Shown here: positions 10,175 through 24,399 of the stretch, piece by piece
Position numbering within the stretch: the stretch's first letter is position 1
Layout: each line of letters starts with the position of its first letter
NCBI RefSeq assembly: GCF_000002425.4
Contig: NC_037257.1
Location: 10,358,282 to 10,422,281 of the forward strand
Source: Physcomitrium patens
Taxonomy: Eukaryota > Streptophyta > Bryopsida > Funariales > Funariaceae
Reading direction: 5' to 3'
DNA: 64,000 nt
Translations under genes and position numbers: made by a program
Notes under the pieces: model-generated
Database searches by the model: none
The model's input: the letters and a program-made list of their open reading frames with translations, nothing else
What the model was told of the DNA's origin: nothing

Positions 10175-10622
10175 ATAATATTAAACTAAAATTGTTATTG
10201 CCAAAGACAAGTCTTAAAACAAGACAAAAGATTAGAAAGACATTGACAAAAGTGAAGAAGGTTTCACTCTTGCTTCTATATATATTATCTAATTAAGAGC
10301 TATATGACAATGTTTTATAAGACCTCTAATATGTATTCAACTTATAAGACACATGTCTTAACTAATAAGGCAAGTTTTTTTATATGTGTGCCACATAGTT
10401 AGCTTGTACCACAATCTACTAATATATGTAATATATGGCTAACTTGTTGGCAAAGTTTTCAATCTATCAATTAATTATAAACATATATAAAGTCAAATAC
10501 ACATCTATAAAGATTTTAAAAAGCTTTTCCATAAGATACTATTAAATTTATATACTTAAATTTATTTTTACTTATTTATATTATTTAGATAATTATTAGA
10601 ATAAATATAAATATCTATGACT
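10175..10622 (-). repeat. isolated LTR of the same gypsy family
   Basis: Aligns along its length with the LTR of copy B: GGTTTCACTCTTGCTTCTATATATA, then ACCTCTAATATGTATTC, then CTAACTTGTTGGCAAAG, ending near TATCTATGAC at about 10,622. No internal coding region adjoins it, so it is a solo LTR or the remnant of one. Confidence 0.75.
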
Positions 10623-11867
10623 TTTTTTGGGGCTTATTTTGAGGCCAAGGGGGCTTAATTAGTTGTTGGCTCTACTAATGGCCATTTTCTTAATTGGTTG
10701 GTGGTTGTTATTTTGTTATTATTTTTGTAGAAGCAAATAAGTTCATATGTTTGTTTTTATTTGTAAGGTTATGGTATATATATTTTACTTTTAAATTTTA
10801 TATTTTAAGGCTTTAAACTAAGGTAAGAGGTATAAACTTTAGGAGATAGATTTTAGTTTTAAAGAATCTTTTCTTTTATATGACATACTTGAAATAGCTA
10901 TTCTAATTTATATTTTATTATTAATTATTATTATTATTATTATTATTATTATAATATGAATGTTTATTTTTTTTTCTAGAATTCTTAGCTAATATAATCT
11001 TCTATATTATATGAGGTATTTTTTTGTATTATTTTTTAATTATATTTTAATTTTATATCTAATATTATATTATTTATTAGCCTCTATATTATCAAAATAT
11101 ATAAGACTAAAATAATCATTATTATTAATTATATAGTAAAAGACTTATTTTTTAAAAAATATTTATGCAATGACTATTATGTTTATATATAAAAAAAACC
11201 AAAAAAATTATTGATTTTTTTTAAAATTTTATACTATAATTCTTTTATTTTAAGTTAAATTAAAAGTATGTCAACGACATGAATTGGAAGAAGATGCATA
11301 AATCTAGGAAATTTGTGTCAAAAGAAAAGTGAAAAAATAAAAATAAAGTAGTATTTATATTAAAAGAAAATTGGAATGGTTATTATCAAAAGACTAGGAA
11401 ATTAGAAATTCTTGAATCTAGACTAGAAATAAGAAAGGAATTGATAAGTGTAAAGAAGGCTTCACTCTTGCCTCTATATATACTATCTACCTAAGATTTA
11501 TGTGGCAATATTCTATAGGACCTCCAAAAATGTGTTGACTTTACATGACACATATCTTGACTTGCAAGGCAAGTTTTCTATATGGCTGCCACATAGTTAA
11601 CTTATTCCACAAGCTACCAACACATATGGTACATGGATAGCTTGTTGACCAAGTTTCTAACCTATCAATCAACTACAAATACATGTAAAGACAAAACAAC
11701 ATCTAAATAATTTGGATAGGAGGTAGGAATGATTATATTTGTATTCTAAGATTATAATATTTCATCATAAAAAAATCCATTAGTTTAAAATCTAAAGTAT
11801 AAGCTAATTCAAATAAGATAAATAGATACATTTTTATTGTCTATTGTCTTTTCAATTGATATATTAA

Positions 11868-11898
<31 letters not shown>

Positions 11899-13252
11899 GA
11901 TTTATAATGAATATAAATTTATAAATTCTATGTTTAATATTAAAATTTTAATTATTATATATACACTTTATATATTATTAATTTTTTTATTATGAAAATG
12001 TCTCTATTTTAATCTTTTGAATGACCTATCAAAACTTAATATATATATATTCTATTTAAATTATTAATAGTTATTTTTGGTCTTATTTATAAAATAAACT
12101 AAAATACTATATTTAATGGTTTTTTGATATAATGTGTCCACTTATTGGAATTAAAGTATCATTATAACTATAAATTACATATCATCTTTCTAATTCATAT
12201 CTTAATAAGTTTTAGTATTTAATTTTTATTTTATTTATACAAATAAAAAATAATTTTTTAATAAGCCAACATCTAATTTAGAAGAGATTCTAAGTAGCAT
12301 ACATTTTTTTCATTATTATTTGTATTTTCTAAGCATTATAATTTTTTTATATAAATACTATGTGATTTTAGACTTATAAAAATTAATTTTAAGACCTAAG
12401 ATAGTACTGAAGTTGAAGTTTTTTTTAATAACCTTATTTGAATATTAAACTATTTAAAATAAATATTATTAAATAATATAATTTTTTTAATATTAAAATA
12501 TTTATGATTCTAAAATAGTATTTTAAGGGATAGGATTTTTTATAATTAAGTAATCAAATTAGTTCAAACTTCATACTTTTTCTATAAAAATAATGATTAA
12601 TCAATTTAAAATTATTTTTTAATTTATTTCATTTTTATGCCATTTAGATAATATTTTATTTACCTTGACCATGTTTTATAGATCAAGGTGTATTAGTTCT
12701 AAAAATTAAGGCTTAAAACCTAAAGTCTCTATTGCTTTAGATACAAATTTCCAAAAAAATCTTGTTGTAGGCTTTATTAATTGAGCCTAATATGTTTGTA
12801 TATGAAGTAAAAATATCTTATGAGTAGTTAGTCAAATTTTCTAATATAAAATAATCTTTAATATCCAAATATATCCTTATATAAACTTAAAAAATATTTA
12901 TTTTTAACTATATATCTATTTATAATTAAATTATTTCTATTACATTTATTTAGTCATAATTAATTTATCTCTAATACTTATCTAATAATATTTTGAAGAA
13001 AAGATTTAATTAAATTCTAAATCTTATTGCCTTTAATAAATTTTTTTTACATATTTATAAGTAATTTCTATATTTTTTACAAATAAAATAATATAGAATA
13101 TTTAAGATAATATATTATATTAATATATTAAATTAATAATTAGCCTAAAAAATGCTAAAAATTATATTCTTTCAATTTTATCTTTTCATTTGATTTAAGA
13201 AGTGTCCTAATTCAATTTCTAGTATATTACATTTTGTTTCTTTTTTTAAATA

Positions 13253-13283
<31 letters not shown>

Positions 13284-14516
13284 GTATACCACTAAGTGTG
13301 TAGTTCTATATTAATGTCATCATCCAAATAATAAGAAGGATTTTGCATAATTTTGAAATAATTATACTTGGGGTTGTTCAATATTTTTATGTTAAATAAC
13401 ATTATAGAAATATTTATTAATATTATCTTTAGATTCAAATTTTTGGTCCAATGCCTTCAAGTTTTTTATAATAGAAGGAGCATGGTTATTAGATGTTGTA
13501 GGATAATCAATTTTTAATCTTTTTATATTAATGTTGCACAGGATTTTACGTGAGATCCATTTAATAGGGCCATGTTGCCCACTTTACTCATCTTTTTTAG
13601 AATACATCATTCTGAGTGTCATGTACCAAAGGAGACATGGGTGTTGCTATGAATGAATTATAATGCCATGTTTTGGTGCTTGGTCATTGCATGTAAAGGT
13701 CTTCTTAATAAGTTTAGTTTTGTCTTCTTTTGCTGTGAATGTGTCCTTTACACCACTTGTTGTGGCTGTAAGATATTATGAGTTAAAACAGATATGCCAA
13801 AAAACATGTATACAATAGTATATTTATTTATTTTTTAATATATAGTTATTTTATTTAGAACTAGATTTTGATTTTGATTTTTAATTTTTTTTTTGGATAA
13901 GTGAAAAAAATAAAATCAAAAGTAAAAAATTGATGTCTGTATGTATATGTATACACATACACATATATCTACATACATGTATTATGTATATTTACATATA
14001 TATACTAACTTACATTGATATGTTTGATGCAAAACTTTATCATTGGCATTAATTCCAATTTCAATTAGGATACACTCTTTAGACCTCATAGATTGCTAAT
14101 CTTTTTTGTCTGTTAGCAATATTGGGAAAAGGTTTTATTCCTAGTTTAATCTCTATAATTTGTAAAAAAGTTATACCTTCTTATTCAAACTTATTAAAAT
14201 TAAATTTTATTTATATTTTATTCATATTTTTATTATAGGTATTTAAAATCAGAAACAAGGACATATCTAAACATCTGCACAACCCTTATGTCAATTGAGA
14301 ATTGTGCTACTTTTAATTTATTTGAAGTAAAAAAAGTAAGGAAACATCAACCAAAGGTTTAATAAAGTAAAAAGATTAGATTGTTGGACAATGTTTTTCA
14401 TCATGTGTTGAAATCTTCATTTTTATTTTATTTTATTTTATAGAAAATCCACAATGCTGAAAATTTTCTGAAAGTTTACCAATTACCTTCAACGGTGCAA
14501 GTACAGGTTTCAATAA

Positions 14517-14552
<36 letters not shown>

Positions 14553-14880
14553 TCAAGTTAAATATTTTGCACATGATTTTCCATGTTCATCTCAAAAGTC
14601 ATCGCAACAAAAATTAAATATGAAGACTTACTGGGTTGAAGAGTCAGTTACTATTTAGAATCCCAGACAAAGAATTTGAGAGGCCCGAAAAAGCATAAAA
14701 TCTAACACAGATCGTGATTAAATAAATAACCAAGTACAAAATGGGACAAATAGACTTACATACTTACATTGTTCAATACAACAAACATTTCATCACTTTT
14801 TTCTTTCAACGAAGCATGTAATTAGGTACCCAAAAGAAGGGGTTGGTAGATGCAACCACAGTGTAATAGAAATAGATCTT
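10623..14880. other. AT-rich gene-free stretch
   Basis: Apart from the truncated LTR above I see no gene. The sequence is very AT-rich, CG dinucleotides are rare, and it contains (TA)n runs at about 11,868-11,892 and 13,259-13,283 and an uninterrupted poly-T of 30 at 14,521-14,550. It has the look of old, heavily deaminated repeat DNA. Confidence 0.7.
11270..11705 (-). repeat. isolated LTR of the same gypsy family, truncated
   Basis: Matches the family LTR from GAAGATGCATAAATC through GGCTTCACTCTTGCC and TAGGACCTCC to AAAGACAAAACAACATC. The terminal part next to the element start is missing at about 11,705. Confidence 0.72.
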
Positions 14881-15826
14881 TTTAAACTAAACATGTTGAA
14901 ACCCTATTGTTCATTTTCATTTTCATTTTCATTTTTTTCTTCAGTGATTCAAAACGTATGTTAGTAGATATTATGAAACGATCGCTTGTTTCCTCGCTAG
15001 CCTTAAAATTAGCATTCCTACACCAAATTCTCCTTATGATAAAATTTGCCTCTGAGAAATATACCAAACGCAAAGGAACTAGTGGAATCAGCCTCCCACT
15101 ATATGTATATGGATGAATACTCATCCAAAGTACACAGCACTCACACAGCAACCCACACGGATGAAGCTGCAAATCTCACATCTACTAGTGAAATAAAAAA
15201 CATTATTACAGTCATAAGTCCGAGTCTTCTGATTCTGATTCTGATTCGTGATGGGGAAGAAGACAAAAGAGCCTCCCCTAATGGATTCACTCACTCACTC
15301 ACCCACTCACTCAACGGGCTCGTGAACAACGTTTGGTTTTGTTCCCCACCCACGGGAACCTGTTCCCCTATCTCATACGATATTCTGTATCTTAAAAGTA
15401 AATATATACGATTATACGAAAATGAATACATGTTTCTGTATGAGAAGGACGCAAGTTTGAGGTTCGGGGGTTGCGCGGGTACGGGTGACGGAGCGGGACA
15501 GCCCGTGATCTGAAACCAGCCCGTGATTTGAAGAGCAAGAGAGAGTGCGGTGAGCGATGGTGGAGGGAAGGCTTCATGAAGCGCCGCAGATTTTGCATCC
15601 TAACGGCATTGCGAAGCACCAGATTCATTGTTTGTGAGTTTTTTTTTGTTTTTGTTTGTGGGTTTATGCACTCTTGTGTATACTGCAAGAAAACGTCTAC
15701 ATCCATGAGGCTTTTATCAATCCATATCAGGTCTGTACATGATGCGGCGTGGGTTGACGTCAATGAATCGAATAGGGGGGAAAAACAATTCGCGTGGTGG
15801 AGCCTCGGGAGGGGAAGGAGACGTTA

Positions 15827-15945
15827 GGTGTGGGTGTGTGGGTGTGAAGGTGTGTGAATGTGGGTGTGAGGGTGTGTGAATGTGGGTGTGTGGGTGTGAG
15901 GGTGTGTAAATGTGGTTGTATTGGTGTGTGTGGGTGTTGGGTGGG
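15827..15945 (+). repeat. GTGTGGGTGT-type minisatellite
   Basis: About 120 bp built from irregular GTGTGGGTGTGA / GTGTGAATGTGG units. The + strand is G/T-only over long runs. It forces long stop-free frames on both strands that should not be read as genes. Confidence 0.9.
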
Positions 15946-16278
15946 GCAGGATGCGGTGCTCACGTCTACCAACCATGAGAGTACGGTTTGTAGTTGACTA
16001 CCCTTTCGGAAACCCAACCAGTTTTCTTCACTCAAAGCATTCATGTTGCATAGCACCAGCTCACTTCAAAGGAAAACCGGTCAACAAGACTTGAAGATTT
16101 GAGTAAATGGAAAGTTGTGTGGGTGGGGCTTCGGGGTTGATATTTCGTCGTCAGGGGTTGTCAATTTGGAATGCTGTGGTTGACGCGAGGCATGAGCCAT
16201 GCCCCACTGAATGAATTTTGCAGCATTGTACTCCGAACTTGAAGAGTAGAAGGTGCCAAAAAGAATCACCAAACAGAT

Positions 16279-16301
16279 AAAGAGAGAGAGAGAGAGAGAG
16301 T
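16279..16301 (+). repeat. (AG)n microsatellite
   Basis: About eleven uninterrupted AG units. Confidence 0.95.
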
Positions 16302-17018
16302 GTGAGGAGGGGTGTTGGCCATTCTTTTGTGTGACTGACAGGAGTTGTGCTTCAGTGGGTCACTAACCAACTTGTGGTGTCCTTGGAGGGATTAAAGGTT
16401 CTCACCAATCGCCTTCATAATCCTTTCTGTGCACTGTTTTGTTGGATGGAGGGAGGCCGTGGTGTTTTCAACTAATAGTGTGCACTTGATAAGCCCTGTG
16501 GTCTCTTTTAGCAAACCGGCCATAATCAATGTCTGCCGGCAAGCTGAGATTGGATAACAGTTGATTCCCTAAAGAAGTGACGTGACGTGAATTACTGTAT
16601 GACAGTCTTCTAATTTGTTTTTTTTATTTTCATTTTCAATAAATCAAGACGACATAGTCGGTGTTAGCCTTCATACAATCCATCACGCTGCTCTTGAAAC
16701 ATTCGAATGAATAAGATTCTGAATCATACTTGAAGTATTATAGTAGATGCCTCAGCAGTGCAAGAACCTAAGTTTTCCACATGGGTTACAATTGATTAAA
16801 AGCCGATATCCTAGTGACCTGCTAGCTGTGAGATAGGCTTTGGATCACTGGTTCTTCAAGCGAAATTTGGCAAGAACTCTTCGAAACAAGTTACAGGCGT
16901 GCGAATCTCACCTTCGTGTGGGCCACTATTCTATCTACTCGCCCTGATATTCAGCATGAAACGGAACCAAGGCGGGGGTGAGGTGTCTAGCTTGGGGCAA
17001 TCGGATGATTTTCGAGTT

Positions 17019-20000
17019 TCAACGCTCTGACGAAGAGAAATATATTACTAAAAAGTACACAAGGAATCCAGCAACTAAAATTCCACCATAAAGGAGTGTC
17101 TGAGTAGACTGTACTGGCCTTGTATACTCAACTCTGCAGCACCGCATAGTATCCCTTTCTGCTGCAATCAGATGTTCCACGTAGCTGCACATAAGCCAAA
17201 GTACAACATCAGTAGAGTACTTAAAAAAAGAGAAGACGCATGGATACTGGGATCGATTTCTGGGATGCCAGGATTTAAGGGATTGTAAAAAAAAACTTGG
17301 AAGACGAAACTTACTCCTGAGTAAAATGTGCAGACTGCATGATAGTAGAAGCATTCCCAAGGGCGTCCTGAATCTGATGATCATAAAGTAGAGATGACAG
17401 TTGCACAAGCTGGTCTTCCAAAGTGCTCAAATAATTTTCTAACCGCTCCACTTTCTCGTGTGGCACGGGAGCTGGTAAAGACGTTCTTTTCTTGTAGAAT
17501 TTGTCGATCCATAACTCTACTTTGTTCTTCTCCTTCTCGCCCTTCACTTCTTCTCCAAGAGGTGTGCGAAGGAAATCAGAAACAAACTCCTGAATATTAT
17601 CAGTGGACTGCCTTATTGTTTTGAGCGCCACGTGCACGCGAGCATAAACTGCATTACGCTGCACCATACCAGCAATACACAATTATGCAAAGCACAGACA
17701 TGTAAACCCCACGTAGAATTCGCTACAAATAAAAAAAATCCCGCTGATGGGAAAAACATACTAATAAAATCAAACTTCCAACATCGGAAAGAGAGAAATC
17801 TTTGCACCAAGTAGAATCCTCAACAATCTTAAGCTTGGAGAATGACTAATTCGTCATGTGCTTCCGAGTCATAGTAAAGAAGAAAGCTAAACATACCAAG
17901 GTGCAAGTGCAGTTGTAAATTGCTTTGACCTACAATTAGAATGATGTAGAGACAGGTTGGCAGAAACTCACCCTCGCAGTGTCACGCAACAGGTGGCTCA
18001 CACTAGATGTGTTTGAAAAAGGCCCAAAAGGATGATGACCACAAGCCCAGAGCCAATCGAGAATAGGACGATCATGGATATGAGATGCCCTCTCATAAGG
18101 TGCCACCAGCCCACCAACTACAGCCGCAAGCCCAGCTATTATATGACGCTGCGGGGAGGTAGGTATTGCCTTCATCTTTTTAGTTTCTGACACAGCACTA
18201 CAACATTCAACCAACCAAAATGAGAATCCAAAAAATGTCCATATACAGTCAATTTTCTGCGGACTTCGGGCCACAATGCCGGGCGGGGGAGAGGGAGAAA
18301 ATGAATTTTCTTAAGAAATGGAAGGCTCCGTCAGACTAACCTGAGGGTTATAGGATCTCCAGGATGTTGCAGGACAAAAATAGCATCATGACTCACCCAC
18401 ATGAGATTTTCTCCTTCCATCAATAGCTGCGGATCCACTCCATCCAAAGATAATACGAACCTAGATTATATCCCGAGGTTAACAGTGAGCACTTTAGTCC
18501 ACAAATACTGCTTACCGATACAAAACACAGAGCAGGCATTACTTATCATAAAACAGCATTGGATACGCAATAAAAGAATAGTGATTGAAATGTATTGAAA
18601 TCGTATATTTACTTACACAGGGACTACTCGAGTACCATGAGACTTTGTCACTGGTGTAGCAACAGTAGGGAATCGATCTCGAACAGTTCGTTTGGCATTC
18701 TTTTCCTGTGCGTTCTTTTTTAAATATGGATGCCTTGGTTGGCGTGATTTTATAACAGTATCCTCTTGCGCGTTGGGGGGTTCCTCCCAGTTGTGCTGTC
18801 ATATTCGGATAAGGCACACCCCAGTAAAATCGTTTGTATTAATATTCCGTACAATCCTATTTAAGGCAAAAAATGTTGAGCCAGGCACATATTGCATAGA
18901 CTTCCTCCTCAGTGGATGCAACAGAATGATATGCCACTGAGACTAAGACTATGATCATGTTTAAAGAGGGCTAGCGAAGTCACCTGCGGTGTCCTTTGTC
19001 TAAAGTATCTCCTTGAAAGTTCTGGGTCAGCTACTTCTAGAAGTCCTGCAGCAAGAACATCGGAAGAGTGTCGCATCTCCTGCCACCCGACAACATCAGC
19101 TTAAAGCTTAGACATGCCGGGCACTTGTGGTTCTGTTCAAGGTTCCCATCAAACTCTATCTTTCCAAGTTGCCACGCTTCTCTAGAGAAGACCTCACGCT
19201 ATCAATGCAACAATAAGTGGATATGAGAACGTCTTATGCAGCACTTCAATAGAAACAAAACAAAAGATATGTGACACATTGAAGGTATGGGAGAAACCTC
19301 TCGCAACACAGCTCCATCAAGGAAGGTCAAAGTCTTGGCATGAAAACGGCCATCTGGGCGGGTTTCATGAGTCGACATTCCCCGCATGGCTTTTGCCACA
19401 GAAATGGACAAGCGTTCGTGATCATGTAAACTATGTATACCTGCCACTACCATAACCTCTTGCCCTGGTTGCAGCATTGACTTTACCTGCAGCACCATAA
19501 GTAAGATCGTGAGGATATTTACTTAAGAAGCGAGCTAAACAATGTGAATCTGCAAACTCCTTAAAACGCAGCTAAATTGCTATGCATAACATGTCCAACG
19601 TTCTCATATCAGTATGATAGTGGACATGTGATGTGGAGTATAGATGGCTTTAAGGCACTAAGTGCTAAAGTCTACAATTACAACGGACATGGGTAGAAAC
19701 CTCAGCATTCAAGAACTCGGTGAAGGAATATAAAGTGAAGCTCACCTGATGCCTGATCTCATCCACATCTATGCTGTGATTACTTCCAGATTGAAGAATG
19801 TTGTAATGTAAATGGTTTCGAAGAACAATAATGGGAACCAACAATCGTGATGATACATCTACAGTATCGAACCTGTCGATCCAAAATAGCTAGTTAATTA
19901 GATAGAATTGATGCTATACCCGCATTCTTGTACTATACTTTGCAATGGATGGACACCTGAAGGAAAAGAAAACTGAAGGGTTGCTTGATTTCTTATAAAG

Positions 20001-21478
20001 ATGCAAATGATCAGATGATTCTGAATGCTGGTCGAACGAGTTAGAACTAAGTGCAGCTTACCTGATATCTGGTGCAATGACGTGCTCTAGTGCAGACACT
20101 ATCGTTCGAGATATTTGGCCACAAAACACATTCTCAACCACAGAAGGGTTGACAGCAGGGCGATATTTGGGAAGTAAAAGATGCTCGAGCCTGGGTACTG
20201 TCCTGTGCCCTACACTTCCCTCTTCAGATTCCAATCTTCCATAGGAGCAAGGTCCAGCTGAAATGTCAATCACCGCATACCTGCAGACAACGTCAAAAGA
20301 AGGTCCAGCAAAGAGTAGATTCAGCTGTACTGAACATGACCTTAACTCTCTGACACATAAGGAGGCCTAATCGAGAGAAATGAATCAGTCGTCAAGATAT
20401 GGAAACATGACTAGTATCCTAGAATTGAAATATTAACTAGCTACTATGTCTAAAATTCGATAATGATAGGATACAACATCCACTTTCAGAGAGTTCTCTA
20501 CCTTCCATGACTAAGCCAGACTTGCGAGGCAGCACCCCCATTGTACCGGTATCGATAAACAAAACCAGCTTCTTGTTTCAGGAATTGCTCAGAGGTAAGT
20601 TCGGTAATGCTAGGAAACGAATCGTGCTCCGAGGTCACATTTTTGGGGTCCATCCTGGCCTGCAAACAGTTCGTGATGAGTTCCAGAGAGATAGGTCACG
20701 AAACAGTCAAATGCTGGACGGGGTTGCCCTTCAGAAGATCTGTTGACTTCCACTTAGCTCTACCTACAAAACTGGAACAAAACATGATACGAATATAGAA
20801 ACTCCATAATTGTGTTACGATCATATCGTTCGTTACTATGACTCTAAAGTCGACTTAACCGACCGCAAGAAACAGGTTAAAACATCCATGCTTGACTTCA
20901 TAGAAAGCGTTCCTAGTCAGCAAGCACACCTTGTCAAGGTTGAGTATAAAAATCGCAGTGGGTAAGGCTCTGTTGAAGTCGTGTTCTGCACCTGCATCTG
21001 CCGGTAGTCCGAACAAATAACTATAGAGTCTATCAAAAGTCGACTCCATTGCTGTTGCCTCGACTTCAAAACAAGGAACTTCTTTACCATATTCGCTCTG
21101 TTGTACGTAACGCATCGAAAAAAAAATATTAGACAACACTGTAAACGTGTACAGAAAAACACAAAATTACTGCTGTTGTTTACCAGGAGTAAATTACGTG
21201 ATCGCAAATATTAGATATACAAGCATAGAATAATCAATCTGCAATAGATGTATTTAGCGTATATAGTACCTCTCTAGCTACACCTGCCTCCACCATTTTT
21301 TGTTTCATCTCATCTTCGACCGCAAGAAGTTCTGTTGGCCCCACCTGGAAAACATCGCAAGGAATACATGATACAATAAGAGCTTAAATCTCACAATTAA
21401 TAGATAATCAATTAGACCTAAGCAGAGAGCGCTCAAATTCATGACAAGCAAGTAGATGAATAAGTCAATAATCAAGGC

Positions 21479-21529
<51 letters not shown>

Positions 21530-22216
21530 CCCTATACATGATCATTTCATGTAAGAACATGCTGAGTAGAGTTATTTGAACCTCACAAACACCACATATT
21601 AAGTATCACCCGTCTGAGAACCTTACTGGTATGACATTGTAACTCATGTCGAATTGAATGTCCAGCATTTCTCCTGTTTCCATACAAGAGGGACGATGTG
21701 AAGGAAAACTTGACTTCATGTGGTGATGCAATTTATCATGATCCAAATGAAACCGATAACCCCCATCATTCAGAAACCCTATCAGCACCACGTTGACCTC
21801 GAGAGGAACGGGAAATGGAACCTGAATTTTACAAACATAACAGCATCACAGATAGCTCTGCAATTGTTAGAGTATACACAATTTTCCACCAAAAAAAGAC
21901 GGGGAGGGGGGATTGCTCAAGATAACACTCCCCATTCCTCTCAACGTGTAATCTACCAAAACTCAACTTTCATCAGCGCAATAATCCATGTACGACTGAG
22001 AACAGAAGCAGCCACTAGAGGCACCTGTGCACGAGAGTGTAGAAGCTCGTGGGTCATCTTCCGCACACCCTCCTTGTGGTCTTGAAAACTGCCGTGATGC
22101 CATTGTGGGTGCCCAGGGTCTCTTCGAAATGGCTCTTTCACAGCTTGAGCGAAGTCCAGAAATTCTAGAAGCAATACAATTGCGACGATCGGCACTATCA
22201 ACCACCTTACACCCAT
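17019..22216 (-). CDS. Large membrane protein of the plant At5g58100/At3g28720-like family
   Basis: Fourteen exons join to 2,454 nt, 817 residues: 22216-22025, 21821-21627, 21344-21270, 21097-20930, 20659-20502, 20280-20062, 19872-19746, 19486-19298, 19079-18984, 18795-18617, 18460-18341, 18197-17972, 17658-17315, 17184-17019. The N-terminus (GVRWLIVPIVAIVLLLEF) is a signal peptide or anchor, and a second hydrophobic segment (LLYGGILVAGFLVYFLVIYF) lies just before the short C-terminal tail. The long middle part would face the lumen or exterior. Landmarks: GGYRFHLD, YAVIDISAGPCSYG, ESEEGSVGHRTVPR, APYERASH, HPFGPFSN, TELLAVEDEM. From memory these match uncharacterised Arabidopsis membrane proteins; At5g58100 has, I believe, been linked to pollen wall formation, which I could not check. 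No catalytic motif is visible. The start is the first ATG, directly followed by the hydrophobic segment. Confidence 0.85.
21485..21527. repeat. (AT)n microsatellite in intron
   Basis: About 21 AT units within the second intron of the membrane-protein gene. Confidence 0.95.
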
Positions 22217-22690
22217 CGTTTTTTTAGCACTATCAGTCCGTCTCCGTCGTCACACCACCATTGAATCGTCTCCGCGAGCTCACAAGCGTCCACTTCAAGC
22301 TCCTCTGCTGGGCTCTAAATTCGAATCTGGCAATCAAAGGCTGCATTGCACTTGTTTGCGAGCAAACCCTTCTCGTCCGTGTAGGGTCTTCGCTACCTGT
22401 GTCACTCGACTGCCGCAACCGGACCGTGTCGTAAGGTCCACCTCAGCAACGACGAGCCTCCGTTTGACGAATACACATCTGATCCACGTAGATTGGACGT
22501 TGTTTGTTTGTTTGATTTTTTGTTTTGTTTTTTATTTTTATTTTTATTTTGTTTCGTTTTTTCCTCTCTTCTTCTCCTCTTTCTGAGACAGCAGGATTGC
22601 ACTTGATGTGTATACTTGATAAGAAAGGTAAATACATGGCATTCAAAGACCTAAGATCCAAAAAATTGGATGGTAGATGAAGTAGTATCA
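22217..22690 (-). promoter_or_regulatory. Upstream region of the membrane-protein gene
   Basis: Balanced-composition sequence directly upstream of the ATG, ending where the AT-rich desert starts. It includes a T/G-rich run at about 22,500-22,560 (poly-T with TTTG units). The 5' leader and promoter must lie here, but no clear TATA element can be singled out. Confidence 0.4.
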
Positions 22691-24399
22691 TAGTTGCTAG
22701 ACTATGTATTATGATATGTTAGTTGCTAAGCTATTGTGTATTATCATACCTCTATAATGAGGGATTAAATTTCACCTTATAAATTTTTTTTGTCTAATTC
22801 TCAACATTTCTTTAGCCATCCAAGTTTTTTTCCCAATGGCAAAACATCCTTTATCATTGTCAATGTCTTTATTTACATTGTCTAGAGTAATTTTCTACAT
22901 CATTCTATCATAGTCTAGGAGATTGAACTAGATTTTTGTTCTTTATTTTTATTCCAAGTTTCTCTATTAAATGAAAAATCATTGAGTCATCTCCAAATTG
23001 TCCATAAATATATACTTCTTAATAGATAACATATTGTTTTCAACATATTGAATTTAAGAAGGATCATTTTGCAACATTTTTTTTTTTTTATAAAAAGGCA
23101 AGCTAGGAACTAGCTCTTCTAAGCATGGTGATAAGTTTGTGCAATATTAATATAATCCAGACCCACGCTTTTTTTTACTTTTGAGCATTCTCAAAATTTG
23201 TGAAGCATTATTTTGGAAAGATTTAAGCTACAAAGTTGATATAAAGGTGAAATGTTTTTAATAGCTTATACTTTCTTTTGAGAGTATTAAGTGTAGCCGA
23301 CGCTCTCCATAATATTTATTATAGACTATAGTAAATACCATAGCTACAGTATTTAGAATATAGTGGAAAAGAATTGTTTATCCTCTTTCCTTTCTCCTCT
23401 TGCATACGAGACACAACCAGATCAATAGATTTTTATGTGTGAAGCTCTCTCTCCTTAAAAAACCCTCTTGTGTGTATTACTTACTATTATTCTTGTGTAT
23501 GTGTGTATTACTTATTATTACTCTTGTGTGTGTGTGTGTATTACTTACTACTACTCCTGTGCCTTTTTAAACATTCTCAATATTTTCTATACATTAACTA
23601 CAAAGCCTCTATAGTATATTAGCCAAATAAGAGTGACTTTGATCTTAGCTTAGAATTGTAACCAAACATCTTTTTATTTAAAGCTATAAGTTTCATCAAA
23701 TTTGTCACTTAATTTTGATGTAGCTAAATTCCACGCTTTATGACTTATTATGTAGGAATCATCTACTAAGTTTGGCTTTATAAGCTATATTATTAAAAAA
23801 AAATCCAAAAATATGCTAATGAATCAAAGATATAATTTTCAAAAGTTTTATCAAAAATTCTATTGTCTTCAACAAATTTACTTTTGACTTTTATTTTAAT
23901 AACAAATCTTACTACTTTTGCAGATCCTTGTGCTCTTACTATATTTGATTAATATATGTTCAAAGGAATTGATTCTTGTATTAATGATATTTTAGAGTTA
24001 AGAATAAGAAGTCTTGTTTGCTTGCCAACTATATAGATTTTAATTTTTAAAGATTTAGGCAAAATCAACTAAGCATTAAACTTATAATAAATATTGAATA
24101 TGTTAAGTAAAAAAAACAAATTTTAATAATAGTACTTTAAGAGTGCTATAGAGACTAATTCAATCATTTATTTATAGTGATTCTAGTCTATAGCAAAGAA
24201 ATCTTCTCCAATCTTCTAGATATTGATTTATTAAGGTTGTCAAAGTGAATCTTTATTTTGGTTTAGATAAAATTTGGGATTGACCTCTTGAAATGGTATA
24301 AAATAATTTTTTGTATGATTGCAATCATCTTTAATCCTTGTTATATCTTTTTTGTGAAGTTAAGTTAATTTGGTTGAAATAATATGTATGTCAATGAGA

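Larger units (their letters stand above)
14881..17018. other. Intergenic stretch with minisatellite, no gene recognised
   Basis: Composition returns to near balanced. Open frames of 60-155 codons occur on both strands but overlap each other, follow repeats, or show no protein-like pattern, so I call none. The stretch presumably holds the 3' end region of the membrane-protein gene that ends at 17,019. Confidence 0.5.

Noticed and set aside
15046-16094. Several overlapping open frames of 60-155 codons on both strands
   Set aside because: They overlap each other, run through the GT-rich minisatellite or lack any protein-like pattern. No splice logic connects them.
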